NCBI GenBank assembly: GCA_963728295.1
Contig: CAVSKB010000019.1
Coordinates: 682,001-746,000 of the forward strand
From: DATJKD01 sp963728295
GTDB lineage: Bacteria; Pseudomonadota; Gammaproteobacteria; Steroidobacterales; Steroidobacteraceae
Length of the DNA: 64,000 nt
Reading direction: 5' to 3'
In this document: positions 1-7,465 of the stretch, in pieces
Layout: the number at the start of each line of letters is the position of its first letter
How positions within the stretch are numbered: the stretch's first letter is position 1
Position numbers and translations under genes: made by a program
Notes under the pieces: generated by a model
What the model saw: the letters and a program-made list of their open reading frames with translations, nothing else
Told to the model about the DNA's origin: nothing
The model's database searches: none

Positions 1-117
1 AGCGTTGAACCGGGCCTTACCCGCGGCGACGTCCGCCTGTGCGGACCGCGACCACAGCGACACCATGGCGAGCGCGGCAAGCGCGACCGAGGCAATCGTC
101 AAGCCATTGATTTTCAA
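1..117 (-). CDS. Exported cytochrome-c-like protein, N-terminal part only
   Basis: The gene runs off the left edge of the window, and only 39 codons are visible. A TTG start at 117 lies about 6 bases after a strong GGAGGA ribosome binding site at 124-129. The peptide begins with a short basic-poor N-terminus, a hydrophobic core (residues 6-22) and an AQA signal-peptidase site after residue 28. The mature protein starts DVAAGKARFNA, which resembles the segment just before the first haem motif of small periplasmic c-type cytochromes. The CxxCH motif itself would lie outside the window, so the family is an inference. It lies downstream of coaX on the same strand. Confidence 0.5.
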   Translation of the reverse strand, partial: MKINGLTIASVALAALAMVSLWSRSAQADVAAGKARFNA

Positions 118-236
118 GACCTTTCCTCCGTGGAACGGCAGCCCCTTGCCGGGTGTCCAGCCAACCACGCGCGGATCATACACGCGTAGCCCGGCCCCGA
201 CGCCGCACCGGGTCTCAGCTTCGATAGGGCCACTGA

Positions 237-974
237 TTATGCAAGACGGGCGAGCCCCTGAAGGACAAGATCTGGAATGAATTCAGTGGCTTGAGGAAGC
301 CACGGAGCCAGGACCTCCGCGGCGCCGCCGGTGACGGCCAGGCGAGGTGGCTGCCCGCCCGGGCTTTCCAGCCTGCCCGAGGCGCTGGCGACGAGGCTGG
401 CCAAGGCGGCCAGGCAACCCTGCTCGATCGCGTCACGGGTATTGGTCGGAAAGCTTGCCAGGTCCGGCGTGCTCTCCCACGCCGAGCGCCCGGCGAGGTC
501 GCTGGTGCCGGTAAGGAGGGCATCAACCATCAGGCGAGGCCCGGGCACTATGAAGCCACCCAGGTGCTGGCCGCTGCCGTCGACGCCGTCGACCGTGAGC
601 GCCGTCCCGGCATCGACGACGCAACAGGCGGCCCGGTACCGGTGGAAGGCACCGATGACGGCCAGCCAGCGATCGACACCCAGCTGCATCGGGTTCGAAT
701 AACCGTTCCGCACGCCTGCAGCGGCGGCCGTCGATCTCACGAACTCGGGTGGGCGGCCGATCGTGTCCCGGCATGCGGCCGTCAGCAAGTCGTTGATGGC
801 CGGGGCGGCGACGCTGCCAGCGAGCACACGGGTCGCCCCGCTCTGCGTGATCTCAAGACGCCAGTCGGTCTCGCCCCAGGACCCGTGCGCCGCGGCGCGC
901 TGTGGCCCAAGTTTGCCTTCCTTGAACGTTGCCCACTTGGCGCGGCTGTTGCCGATATCGATTAGCAAGATCAC
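237..974 (-). CDS. coaX: Type III pantothenate kinase CoaX
   Basis: It phosphorylates pantothenate with ATP, the first step of coenzyme A synthesis, in the cytoplasm. The 245-residue length fits the family. Visible ASKHA-fold motifs are the phosphate-1 loop DIGNS (6-10), the GVDRW pantothenate-site motif (99-103), DAGTALTVD (121-129) and GGFIVPG (139-145). Type III enzymes are not feedback-inhibited by CoA (family knowledge). In many gammaproteobacteria coaX sits beside birA; here the feoAB operon lies between them. The reading frame is uninterrupted and the identification is firm. Confidence 0.95.
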   Translation of the reverse strand: MILLIDIGNSRAKWATFKEGKLGPQRAAAHGSWGETDWRLEITQSGATRVLAGSVAAPAINDLLTAACRDTIGRPPEFVRSTAAAAGVRNGYSNPMQLGVDRWLAVIGAFHRYRAACCVVDAGTALTVDGVDGSGQHLGGFIVPGPRLMVDALLTGTSDLAGRSAWESTPDLASFPTNTRDAIEQGCLAALASLVASASGRLESPGGQPPRLAVTGGAAEVLAPWLPQATEFIPDLVLQGLARLA

Positions 975-1050
975 GTATGTAACCAGGCGCTCCGGAGGTG
1001 ATCCTCGGCACGCGCGATTCTGCTGGAAATCTGAGATGCTTATTGCAGAC

Positions 1051-1074
1051 GATTCTCATTACGATTGGTATCAT
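1051..1074 (+). promoter_or_regulatory. Possible Fur box upstream of feoA
   Basis: An AT-rich stretch in otherwise GC-rich DNA lies 7-30 bases before feoA. On the minus strand it reads as degenerate GATAAT-like hexamers (GATACC AATCGT AATGAG AATCGT). Fur usually represses feo operons when ferrous iron is plentiful, so the position is right. The match to the 19-bp consensus is imperfect. Confidence 0.35.
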
Positions 1075-1080
1075 TCGCCC

Positions 1081-1359
1081 ATGCCAGCCCTGAGTCTGGC
1101 CGCGATGCGCAAGGGGGCTCGCGGCATCGTAAGCTCGGTCGCCGATGACCGGCAGAGTCTGGGTGACTCCGCCCGCTCGACGGTCAGCCGGCGGCTGCTC
1201 GAACTCGGCTTCTGCCCGGGCGAGCGTGTCGAGGTGATCGAGGAGATCTGGCCGGGCGGCGACCCAATCGCCGTTCGCATCGGAAATTCGGTGTTTGCGC
1301 TCCGTCGTCGCGAGGCCGCGGCGGTGATGGTCGACGTCGAGGAAGGCGGCACCGGATGA
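1081..1359 (+). CDS. feoA: Ferrous iron transport protein A
   Basis: This small cytoplasmic SH3-fold protein (92 residues) supports FeoB-mediated Fe(II) uptake. The conserved layout is visible: an N-terminal MPALSL start, the middle RLLELGFCPGERVEV motif (turn after a helix), and a C-terminal stretch ending with NSVFALRRREAAAVMV, typical of FeoA. The ATG at 1081 is chosen because the open frame upstream has no homology and the start follows the likely Fur-regulated promoter. Its stop overlaps the feoB start by 4 bases (ATGA), indicating translational coupling. Confidence 0.92.
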   Translation: MPALSLAAMRKGARGIVSSVADDRQSLGDSARSTVSRRLLELGFCPGERVEVIEEIWPGGDPIAVRIGNSVFALRRREAAAVMVDVEEGGTG

Positions 1360-3233
1360 GCGTGCATGCTGCCACCGTCGATGCTTTTCAGCTTGCGCTG
1401 ATCGGTGTCCCGAACAGCGGCAAGACGGCGCTCTTCAACCGTCTCACCGGCAGCCGGCAAAAGGTCGCCAACTACGCCGGCGTCACCGTCGAGCGCAAGG
1501 AAGGCATGTTCGTCGGCCCCTCGCGGGAGCGCTCCTACCGCGTGCTCGATCTGCCCGGTGCCTACAGCCTGACCCCGACCACGCTCGACGAGGCGATCAC
1601 CCGCGACCTGTTGCTCGGACGTCTGTCCGGGGAGACCGCACCGCGCTTCATCGTATGCGTGGCCGACGCGACCAACCTGCGGCTCAATCTGCGACTCGTG
1701 CTCGAGCTCAAGGACATCGGCATCCCGATGATCGTGGCGCTCAACATGAGCGATCTCGCTCGATCGCGCGGATTCGATGTCGATGCCGCCGCCCTCGAGC
1801 GCGAGCTCCGCGTACCCGTGGTCGAGACCGTCGCGGTGGCACGCGACGGCGACCGTCAGCTCATCGAGCGGCTCGAGAGCGTGCCGCTGCCCGCTGCGTC
1901 GCCGTCCGTCGAGTGGCGTGAACCCGACCTTGCGCAGATCGAGCGCACGCAGCGCGAAGTCCGACGGATCCTGCGCGCGATCGGCTACGCCGAACCCATC
2001 CGGCACAGTGCGCTGCGCCAGCTCGATGCGATCGTGATGCATCCGGTCGCCGGGCTCGCGATCCTTGCGACGCTGCTCTTTCTCGTCTTCCAGGCCGTGT
2101 TCAGCTGGGCCGCCGTGCCGATGGCAATGATCGACGGCAGCATCGCAGCGCTCGGCCAGTTCATCCAGCAGACGCTGCCGAACGGTGCGCTTCGAAGTCT
2201 GCTGGTCGACGGTGTCGTGGCCGGCATCGGCAGCGTGCTCGTCTTCCTGCCGCAGATCCTCATCCTGTTCTTCTTCATCCTGCTGCTCGAGGACAGCGGT
2301 TACCTGCCGCGGGCCGCATACCTGCTCGACCGGCTGATGGGAAGCGTGGGTCTCTCGGGTCGCGCATTCATCCCGCTGCTGTCGAGCTTTGCCTGCGCAA
2401 TCCCCGGGATCATGGCGACGCGCACGATCCCGAATCTCCGTGATCGCGTGGCGACGATCATGATCGCGCCGCTCATGACCTGCTCCGCGCGTCTGCCGGT
2501 GTACGCGCTTGTGATCGCGGCGTTTATCCCTCACCGCGCGGCTGGGCCGTTCAACCTGCAGGGGCTGGTGCTGTTCATCCTGTACGCCGCCGGGATCGTC
2601 TCGGCGATGGCCGTGGCCTTTCTCCTGAAGCGTACGGTGATGCGCGCGAGCTATCACCCGCTGCTGCTCGAGTTGCCCGAGTATCACTGGCCAAACCTGC
2701 GCAACCTGCTGATCGGTCTCTGGGAGCGCACGCGGATCTTCCTCACCAGAGTCGGCACGATCATCCTTTCGCTGATGATCGTGCTGTGGTTCTTGAGCAC
2801 GTTTCCGGCGCCGCCGGCCGATGCAACCGGACCGGCAATCCAGTACAGCATCGCCGGCTACATCGGGCGCGGTCTCGAGTACCTGTTTGCGCCCATCGGC
2901 TTCAACTGGCAGATCTCGCTCGCCCTGGTGCCGGGTCTCGCCGCGCGCGAGGTCGCGGTCGGCGCGCTCGGCACCGTGTACTCCCTGTCGGCGACGGACG
3001 ATGCACTCGCCGGAGCGCTCACGCCGATGATCGCCTCCACCTGGAGCCTTGCCACGGCACTATCGCTGCTGGCCTGGTACGTGTTCGCACCGCAGTGCCT
3101 GTCGACGCTCGCGGTCGTCAAGCGCGAGACGAATTCCTGGCGCTATCCGCTGATCATGGCAGCGTATCTCTTCGCGCTCGCGTATGTGGCATCCTTCATC
3201 ACCTACCGCGTCGCGGTAGCGCTCACTGCGTGA
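1356..3233 (+). CDS. feoB: Fe(II) transporter GTPase FeoB
   Basis: FeoB is the inner-membrane ferrous iron transporter, with an N-terminal G-domain and a C-terminal polytopic domain. At 625 residues it is a compact version. G-domain motifs are G1 GVPNSGKT (17-24), the switch region around VANYAGVTVE (37-46), G3 DLPG (65-68) and G4 NMSD (130-133). The membrane half carries the hallmark GYLPRAAYLLDRLM and a second Gate-type repeat near LVPGLAAREVAVGALGTVYS. It begins inside the feoA stop codon, and the small membrane protein gene follows 9 bases later, so the three genes form one operon. Confidence 0.96.
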   Translation: MSVHAATVDAFQLALIGVPNSGKTALFNRLTGSRQKVANYAGVTVERKEGMFVGPSRERSYRVLDLPGAYSLTPTTLDEAITRDLLLGRLSGETAPRFIVCVADATNLRLNLRLVLELKDIGIPMIVALNMSDLARSRGFDVDAAALERELRVPVVETVAVARDGDRQLIERLESVPLPAASPSVEWREPDLAQIERTQREVRRILRAIGYAEPIRHSALRQLDAIVMHPVAGLAILATLLFLVFQAVFSWAAVPMAMIDGSIAALGQFIQQTLPNGALRSLLVDGVVAGIGSVLVFLPQILILFFFILLLEDSGYLPRAAYLLDRLMGSVGLSGRAFIPLLSSFACAIPGIMATRTIPNLRDRVATIMIAPLMTCSARLPVYALVIAAFIPHRAAGPFNLQGLVLFILYAAGIVSAMAVAFLLKRTVMRASYHPLLLELPEYHWPNLRNLLIGLWERTRIFLTRVGTIILSLMIVLWFLSTFPAPPADATGPAIQYSIAGYIGRGLEYLFAPIGFNWQISLALVPGLAAREVAVGALGTVYSLSATDDALAGALTPMIASTWSLATALSLLAWYVFAPQCLSTLAVVKRETNSWRYPLIMAAYLFALAYVASFITYRVAVALTA

Positions 3234-3242
3234 GGCCGCCCA

Positions 3243-3503
3243 ATGTTCGAGAACCTGCTGGTCGCGTTGCTGGTCGCCGCAGCGGTGGGCTACGCCGCGT
3301 GGGCGCTCGCGCCGCGCACACTGCGATGGCAACTCGCGAATCGCGCGCTTGCATGGTCCGCGGGGTGGTCGCGCTGCCCGCGATGGTTGCGAGCCCGGCT
3401 GCTGGCCGTCGCTGCCGCGACGTCCGGCTCGGCCTGCGATGCCTGCGGCAGCCGCTCAGGACGCGGCGCGACGCACGCTGACATCACCCGAAAACACACG
3501 TAG
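3243..3503 (+). CDS. Small membrane protein after feoB (DUF6587-like)
   Basis: This is an 86-residue protein. It has one N-terminal transmembrane helix (about residues 4-26, rich in A, L and V), a basic middle and a cysteine pair in SACDACGS near residues 63-70. Proteins of this shape follow feoB in many gammaproteobacteria and are grouped as DUF6587. A role in iron handling or FeoB assembly is guilt by association, since no function is established. Its 3' end overlaps the convergent birA end by 48 bases, which is unusual and might reflect a lost stop codon, so the last 17 or so residues are uncertain. Confidence 0.6.
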   Translation: MFENLLVALLVAAAVGYAAWALAPRTLRWQLANRALAWSAGWSRCPRWLRARLLAVAAATSGSACDACGSRSGRGATHADITRKHT

Positions 3504-4478
3504 CACGCGCCCGGCGCTCTCGACCAGCAGCGCCCCGTCGCGATCCGTGCCGCGCGCGGTGCCCTCGATCCGGTCGCTGCCCTGGTGCACGCGCACCGGC
3601 GCATCGCGAAGCGCATCGAGCGCGGCCCAGTCTCCGGCAAAGCCGGCGTAGCCCCCGGTTGCGAACTCGCGGAGTGCTTCCTCGAGACCGAGGACGAGAC
3701 GTGCGGCGATGACATTGCGCGACGGCAGGCCGCCCGGTATCGCGGTCGCGAGATCGGTGACGGGGAGCGAAGCCTGGTGTTCGTCGGGCGTCTGGGCCGA
3801 CTGATCGATTGCAAGGCGCGCCTCGGCCGGCAGCACCAGATTGAGGCCGAGCCCGGCGACGACGGTGGCTGCGCCGCCGGCTTCCTGCCGTAACTGGGTG
3901 AGCAGGCCGCCGAGCTTGCGACCGTCGTGCAGCAGATCGTTCGGCCACTTGAGCGTAAGACCCTGCGCACCGAGGCCGCGCAGCACTTTCGCGATCGCCA
4001 CGCCGAGCGCAAGCCCGAGCGCGGGCAGGTCGGCCGGCGTTTCCGCGAACGTCCAGGCAATCGAAAACGTGAGTCCGCTGCCGAAGGGCGCGATCCAGCG
4101 CCGTCCGCGGCGGCCACGTCCGGCGCTCTGCAGCTCGGCGAATGCGACACGCGCGACACCGGGCGGCGGTGGCGGCGCCGCGTGCAGATGTTCGTTGGTC
4201 GAATCGGTGAGGAAATGCACAGCAAGCGCGTCCGGAAGCCGGTGTTCATGCGTGCGGGCCTCCGCACGCATGCGCGCTGTGTCGAGCAGTTCGACCGGGG
4301 CGGGCAGGCGATAGCCGCGACGGCTCAGGCTTTCGATCGCCACACCCGATCTTCGCAACGCGCCGACCAGCTTCCACACCGCGGCGCGCGACACACCCAG
4401 CGCGGCGGCGAGCTGCGCGCCCGAGTGCAGGCGGCCGTCGCAGAGCAGGGCCAGGAGTCGCGGCGCGGTCGGGCTCAT
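3456..4478 (-). CDS. birA: Bifunctional biotin ligase / biotin operon repressor BirA
   Basis: BirA makes biotinyl-AMP and attaches biotin to the acetyl-CoA carboxylase carrier protein. The long form also represses biotin genes. The 340-residue protein has an N-terminal winged helix (about 5-60, with the recognition helix around GVSRAAVWKLV), the biotin-binding loop GRGRRGRRW (120-128) and the catalytic KWPNDL motif (177-182). The C-terminal SH3-like domain is present. Its ATG overlaps the plsY stop by 4 bases, so it is co-translated with plsY. Confidence 0.94.
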   Translation of the reverse strand: MSPTAPRLLALLCDGRLHSGAQLAAALGVSRAAVWKLVGALRRSGVAIESLSRRGYRLPAPVELLDTARMRAEARTHEHRLPDALAVHFLTDSTNEHLHAAPPPPPGVARVAFAELQSAGRGRRGRRWIAPFGSGLTFSIAWTFAETPADLPALGLALGVAIAKVLRGLGAQGLTLKWPNDLLHDGRKLGGLLTQLRQEAGGAATVVAGLGLNLVLPAEARLAIDQSAQTPDEHQASLPVTDLATAIPGGLPSRNVIAARLVLGLEEALREFATGGYAGFAGDWAALDALRDAPVRVHQGSDRIEGTARGTDRDGALLVESAGRVLRVFSGDVSVRRAAS

Positions 4479-5113
4479 CGCGGGCGCAGCAGCCAGAGCC
4501 GCCGCGCGCGACTCTCATTCCCCGCCCGCATCCTCGCGACGTTGGCACGATGTGTGTAAATGACGAACGCGGCCATCAGCACGCCGAAGCTGAGCAGCGC
4601 AGCATCGATCGGCCGATCGAGCGCGAAATACACGGGCAGCGCGAGGCTGGCCAGCATCGTGCCTAGACCTACGAAGCCGGTCAGCATTACGGTCGCAAGC
4701 CATACCGCAAGTACAGGAGCGAGCGCGGCCGGAGCCAGCACGGCGACCGCGCCGATCAGGGTCGCCGCACCCTTGCCGCCACGGAATTCGTACCAGAGCG
4801 GGTACACGTGCCCGACGACGACCGCGATCGCGCAGGCGACCGCGAGCCACTGCCGATCGAGGCGCGGCTTGATGCCGATGAACGGTAGATCGAGGTCTGG
4901 CACGACGCCCGCCGCCAGCACCGCCTTGCCGACGTCGATCACCATGACCGCCAGCGCGAACTGCCAGCCCTGCGTCCGCAGCGCATTGGTACCGCCGGCA
5001 TTGCCACTGCCGAGCTCGCGGATGTCGACGCCGCGCAGGCGGCCGAGCAGCAGGCTGCCGCTGACCGATCCGAGCAGGTAGGCAATGAGGCTCTTTACGC
5101 CGAGTTCGAGCAC
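4475..5113 (-). CDS. plsY: Acyl-phosphate:glycerol-3-phosphate acyltransferase PlsY
   Basis: PlsY is an inner-membrane enzyme that acylates glycerol-3-phosphate from acyl-phosphate, starting phospholipid synthesis. From the chosen GTG start it has 212 residues. Hallmark loops are GSGNAGGTNALR (acyl-phosphate loop), GHVYPLWYEFRGGKGAAT (glycerol-3-phosphate loop) and the C-terminal YTHRANVARMRAG. Five or more membrane helices are visible. An upstream in-frame extension to 5263 exists, but it is basic, has no homology and overlaps the preceding gene, so it is rejected. Confidence 0.92.
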   Translation of the reverse strand: MLELGVKSLIAYLLGSVSGSLLLGRLRGVDIRELGSGNAGGTNALRTQGWQFALAVMVIDVGKAVLAAGVVPDLDLPFIGIKPRLDRQWLAVACAIAVVVGHVYPLWYEFRGGKGAATLIGAVAVLAPAALAPVLAVWLATVMLTGFVGLGTMLASLALPVYFALDRPIDAALLSFGVLMAAFVIYTHRANVARMRAGNESRARRLWLLRPR

Positions 5114-5135
5114 GGACCCCCCATCGGGCAGGATT

Positions 5136-6128
5136 CTAACTTTCCCGCCGTCGCGGCGGCAGAAAGACCTCCGCCAGCATGCAGCGTACCGAGCCCCCAC
5201 CCGCCTGCTCGATTCGTGCGACGGGCGCCACGACGACACGGTCGACGCACGACGCGAGCGCATCGAACTGGTCGCCGGTGAGCCCGGCGCGGGCCTGTGC
5301 AGACATCACGAGGACACCCGCACCGTCGGCGGCGCGCAGCTCGAGCATGTTCCCCGCGAATGCTTCCAGCGCATCGAAACCGATGTCGATGACCGTGCGC
5401 CCGCCTGCCGCCAGGCGGCGCAGGGTCGCTTCACGATGATCGGCGTCCACAGACTCGGAACAGATCACCGCGAATCGCTCGCCGATCGCGAGCAGCACGT
5501 TGGTGTGGTAGACCGCCGTGCCGTCGCGGCCGCTCGCGGCGAATATGCAAGTCTCGAATCCGAGCTCGCCCGCGAGCTCCTGCAGCACCGCCGGATGAGT
5601 TCGCGGCGAGAGGCAGGCGTAGGCGACGCGTGCGACGTGATCGAACACCACGCTGCCGGTGCCCTCGAGGAATCGCTGACCGAGCTCGTGATGCGTGAGA
5701 TCGAGCAGACGCGTGACCGAGTACGCACCGCGCAGCACGAGGTCCTGCAGCAGGTCCGGCCTCCGCTCGTGGCGCCGCGTCGGTGCGAGCATGGGATACA
5801 GCACGACCGTGCCGTCGTCGTGGAAACTCACCCAGTTGTTCGGGAACACCGCGTCCGGGCAACGCGGCTCCGGCCGGTCCTGGACCACGTGGATCGAGAC
5901 CCCGGCGGCACGCAGCGCCGCGACCAGACAATCGAACTCCACCAGCGCGGCCGATGCGAGCCCCGGATCGTCGGGCGCCATCCGCGCTTGAAAACGATTG
6001 CTGTCGCGGGTTTCGGCGTTCCAGCCAAAGGCCGCGGGCCGGATCATGAGTGCCGCCCGGGCGGTCTGTCCGCGGGCGAAACCAGCAGCGCTCGCCGCTC
6101 CCCGCGTCCCGCTCTTGGTATCGCTCAT
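5136..6128 (-). CDS. ctlX: Citrulline/dimethylarginine-type amidinohydrolase (CtlX family)
   Basis: This is a guanidino-group-modifying enzyme of 330 residues. It carries the CtlX landmarks LMIRPAAFGWN near the N-terminus, FPNNWVSFH (the acidic/amide substrate loop), EGTGSVVFD, the catalytic-His region YHTNVLL and the C-terminal nucleophile segment GGGSVRCMLAEVFLP, whose Cys is the expected catalytic residue. The family hydrolyses citrulline or methylated arginines, and the exact substrate cannot be read from sequence. About 25 N-terminal residues before the conserved start are low complexity, so the true start may be internal. plsY follows 22 bases downstream on the same strand. Confidence 0.82.
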   Translation of the reverse strand: MSDTKSGTRGAASAAGFARGQTARAALMIRPAAFGWNAETRDSNRFQARMAPDDPGLASAALVEFDCLVAALRAAGVSIHVVQDRPEPRCPDAVFPNNWVSFHDDGTVVLYPMLAPTRRHERRPDLLQDLVLRGAYSVTRLLDLTHHELGQRFLEGTGSVVFDHVARVAYACLSPRTHPAVLQELAGELGFETCIFAASGRDGTAVYHTNVLLAIGERFAVICSESVDADHREATLRRLAAGGRTVIDIGFDALEAFAGNMLELRAADGAGVLVMSAQARAGLTGDQFDALASCVDRVVVAPVARIEQAGGGSVRCMLAEVFLPPRRRES

Positions 6129-6257
6129 GCGCGAAGTTTAGCCCGTGCGGCTGCCGCTGCCGCGAATGTGGGACACTAGCCGGCAACCGCCGGAGCTGAT
6201 CAGAGACAAAATGACACGTGTCACTGCGGGCGCCATGAGCGCCACGAGCAATCGGCC

Positions 6258-7463
6258 ATGACACGTGCCGTCATTCTCGTGCTCGATTCTTTCGGGATCG
6301 GCGCGACCGACGATGCCGGCCGGTTCGGCGATGTCGGCGCTGATACCCTCGGACACATTGCCGAACGCCGTGCCCGCGCAGGTCGGCCCCTCGCGATTCC
6401 CAACCTTGCGAAGCTCGGGCTGCTGCACGCCGCGCGCGACAGCAGCGGGCGGTTCCCCGACGGCTGCGACGCGAACGTCGCGGTCGGCGGCGCTTATGGC
6501 TATGCGGCCGAGCTCAGCACGGGCAAGGACACGCCAAGCGGACACTGGGAAATGGCCGGAGTGCCGGTGCTCTTCGAATGGGGATACTTTCGCGATCCCG
6601 TGAATGCGTTTCCGGAATCTCTGCTCGCGATGCTGATCGAGCGCGGCCGGCTGCCGGGCGTTCTCGGCAACTGCCACGAATCCGGTACGGAGATCATCGC
6701 GCGGCTGGGCGAGCAGCACGTGCGCACCGGCAAGCCGATCGTCTACACATCAGCCGACAGCGTCTTCCAGATCGCAGCGCACGAGGAGGCCTTCGGTCTC
6801 GAACGGCTGCTCGACCTGTGCCTGATCGCGCGCGAACTGGTGGACGAATACCGGATTGGCCGCGTCATCGCACGCCCTTTCGTTGGACGGACCGCCCGGG
6901 ATTTCGTGCGCACGGGTAACCGTCGCGACTACGCAGTGCCGCCGCCGGCGCCAACCGTGCTCGACAAGCTGGTCGCGAGTGGCGGCGAGGTGATCGGCAT
7001 CGGCAAGATTCCGGACATCTTTGCGCACCAGGGCATAAGCCGAGCGGTCAAGGCCACGGGCAACGCGGCGCTCTTCGATGCGACCCTGGATGAGCTGTCC
7101 GCGGCACCCGACCGCTCGATCGTGTTCAGCAACTTCGTCGACTTCGACATGCTCTACGGCCATCGCCGCGACGTGGAAGGTTATGCCGCTGCGCTCGAGT
7201 ACTTCGACGCGCGTATGCCGGCCCTGCTCGGGCGGCTCGGACCGGGCGACGTCGTGATCCTGAGCGCCGATCACGGCTGTGACCCGACCTGGCCCGGTAG
7301 CGACCACACGCGCGAGCACGTGCCCGTGCTGGTGAGCGGACCAGGGGTGCCTGCGGGATCGCTCGGCCGACGCGCGACGATGGCGGACATCGGGCAGAGC
7401 CTCGCGGCGCACTTCGCGCTGCCGGCGATGGATCACGGCACGAGCTTTTTCACTGATCACTGA
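6258..7463 (+). CDS. deoB: Phosphopentomutase DeoB
   Basis: DeoB interconverts (deoxy)ribose-1-phosphate and (deoxy)ribose-5-phosphate in nucleoside catabolism. At 401 residues it is the normal size. It belongs to the alkaline phosphatase superfamily: the N-terminal metal site VLDSFGIGATDDA (8-20), the conserved TPSGHWEMAGVP, FVDFDMLYGHRRDV, and the C-terminal metal ligands in SADHGCDPTWPGSDHTREHVP-like spacing are all visible. It stands alone between divergent and convergent neighbours, but its pathway partners deoD and deoC lie 13 kb away. Confidence 0.95.
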   Translation: MTRAVILVLDSFGIGATDDAGRFGDVGADTLGHIAERRARAGRPLAIPNLAKLGLLHAARDSSGRFPDGCDANVAVGGAYGYAAELSTGKDTPSGHWEMAGVPVLFEWGYFRDPVNAFPESLLAMLIERGRLPGVLGNCHESGTEIIARLGEQHVRTGKPIVYTSADSVFQIAAHEEAFGLERLLDLCLIARELVDEYRIGRVIARPFVGRTARDFVRTGNRRDYAVPPPAPTVLDKLVASGGEVIGIGKIPDIFAHQGISRAVKATGNAALFDATLDELSAAPDRSIVFSNFVDFDMLYGHRRDVEGYAAALEYFDARMPALLGRLGPGDVVILSADHGCDPTWPGSDHTREHVPVLVSGPGVPAGSLGRRATMADIGQSLAAHFALPAMDHGTSFFTDH

Positions 7464-7465
7464 CC

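Noticed and set aside
1071..2687. Minus-strand open frame of 538 codons opposite feoB
   Set aside because: Shadow of feoB, very rich in D, H and R, no signal or domain.
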